Shown piece by piece: positions 63,233-64,000 of a DNA stretch of 64,000 nucleotides. The DNA is taken from the NCBI RefSeq assembly GCF_014268885.2, contig NZ_CP077095.1, positions 4,185,001-4,249,000 of the forward strand, in the 5' to 3' direction. A program made the translations under genes and the position numbers. Origin of the DNA: Pseudomonas xantholysinigenes (GTDB lineage Bacteria; Pseudomonadota; Gammaproteobacteria; Pseudomonadales; Pseudomonadaceae). Positions within the stretch are counted from its first letter, which is position 1; each line of letters begins with the position of its first letter. A model generated the notes under the pieces. The model made no database searches and was not told where the DNA came from. It was given only the letters and a program-made list of their open reading frames with translations.

Positions 63233-64000
63233 ATCACACCCCACTCAGCCGCCCACAGCAGCACGGCAAACATCGGAATCGCCGCAGTCAGGCTGTCAAT
63301 GCGATCGAGCACGCCGCCATGACCCGGCAGCAGGTTGCTGCTGTCCTTGATGCCTTCGCGGCGCTTGAACATGCTCTCGGTCAGGTCGCCGACCACCGAG
63401 GCCATCACCACCACCACCGCGCCCAGCAAGCCCAGCAGGATCTGGCCAAGGCCCCAGTCACGGCCCAGGCCCACGCCCAGGGTGATCAGCAGGCTGACCG
63501 CCAGGCCGCCATAGACGCCCTCCCAGCTCTTGCCCGGACTGACGTGCGGCGCCAGCTTGCGCTTGCCGAAGGCACGCCCGGAGAAATAGGCACCGATGTC
63601 GGCGGCCCAGACCAGAACCATGACCGCCAGGATCAACCAGTTGCCCAGCGGCCAGTGCTTGAGCAGCACCAGGCCCTGCCAGGCCGGCAGCAGCACCAGC
63701 AGGCCGATCAGCAGCCGGCAGGCGGCGCTGGTCCACAGTTCGTTGCTGCGCGGATAAGTCAGCACCAGCCAGGTGGCCAGCGCCCACCAGATCACCGAAG
63801 CACCCAGTACCCAGGGCGCCAGGTCCGGCATCAGGTAAAGCAGCATCAGCCCACCGGCCACCACGGCGGCGTAGGCGATACGCAGCGATTGCGCCACCAG
63901 ACCGGCCAGGCGCGCCCACTCCCATGCCCCGAGCGTGACCACGAAGCCGATGAACAGGGCGAAATCCCCGCCATTGAGCAGGAAGAAACCGCCCAGCGCG
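63229..64000 (-). CDS. cdsA: Phosphatidate cytidylyltransferase, partial at the right edge
   Basis: The C-terminal 256 or so residues of CdsA, the membrane enzyme that makes CDP-diacylglycerol. Multiple membrane segments, and the signature [20 protein letters not shown], then [20 protein letters not shown]. The open frame continues to the last base of the window ([20 protein letters not shown]), so the true start lies outside. It overlaps dxr by 4 bases. Confidence 0.96.
   Translation of the reverse strand, partial: ALGGFFLLNGGDFALFIGFVVTLGAWEWARLAGLVAQSLRIAYAAVVAGGLMLLYLMPDLAPWVLGASVIWWALATWLVLTYPRSNELWTSAACRLLIGLLVLLPAWQGLVLLKHWPLGNWLILAVMVLVWAADIGAYFSGRAFGKRKLAPHVSPGKSWEGVYGGLAVSLLITLGVGLGRDWGLGQILLGLLGAVVVVMASVVGDLTESMFKRREGIKDSSNLLPGHGGVLDRIDSLTAAIPMFAVLLWAAEWGVM

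Overview
The window is a high-GC Pseudomonas chromosome segment, most likely from the P. putida group. The evidence is the gene order mutS-fdxA-rsmZ-rpoS-nlpD-pcm-surE-truD-ispF-fghA-adhC, the RsmZ sRNA with its GacA box between fdxA and rpoS, and three inverted pairs of the REP element typical of P. putida intergenic spacers. No tRNA, rRNA, CRISPR array or insertion sequence was seen.

Bases 1-29.5 kb hold a phage-tail-like particle (tailocin) locus beside mutS, a known tailocin and prophage hotspot in fluorescent pseudomonads. Almost all of it reads leftward. From right to left it holds: an S24-type self-cleaving repressor; a late promoter whose spacer carries an inverted repeat resembling boxes at the repressor start; a fibre/chaperone pair; a holin; a lambda-like (F-type, non-contractile) tail module (tube, G/GT frameshift chaperone, short tape measure, M, L, K, two I copies, J); a set of fibre genes; and a P2-like (R-type, contractile) module (V, W, J, I, H fibre, G chaperone, sheath, tube, E/E', tape measure, then one gene cut by the left edge). 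No capsid, portal, terminase, integrase or replication gene is present, which fits tail-only bacteriocins, although the left end of the locus is outside the window.

The unusual part is the receptor-binding repertoire. At least five fibre modules and four chaperone-like proteins are present. One four-gene cassette separates V from W, which are adjacent in P2 and R-pyocins. A 98/235-aa gene pair in that cassette mirrors the 111/225-aa pair after J. One chaperone fuses an F-type domain to a fibre-assembly domain. The R-type fibre is split by indels in two C5 tracts. I-type genes are tandemly duplicated, and the R tape measure carries an internal duplication. Intrinsic terminators sit directly upstream of several late genes.

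Bases 29.6-64 kb are core genome. mutS and fdxA read rightward. rsmZ and rpoS-nlpD-pcm-surE-truD-ispF read leftward: stress sigma factor, envelope amidase activator, protein repair, nucleotidase, tRNA pseudouridylation, isoprenoid synthesis. Next are fghA-adhC (glutathione-dependent formaldehyde oxidation) with a divergent LysR regulator, then ispD-ftsB-eno-kdsA-pyrG, tilS, accA, dnaE and rnhB. The last block is the envelope cluster lpxB-lpxA-fabZ-lpxD-skp-bamA-rseP-dxr-cdsA (lipid A, outer-membrane assembly, sigma-E proteolysis, isoprenoid and phospholipid precursors), cut by the right edge.
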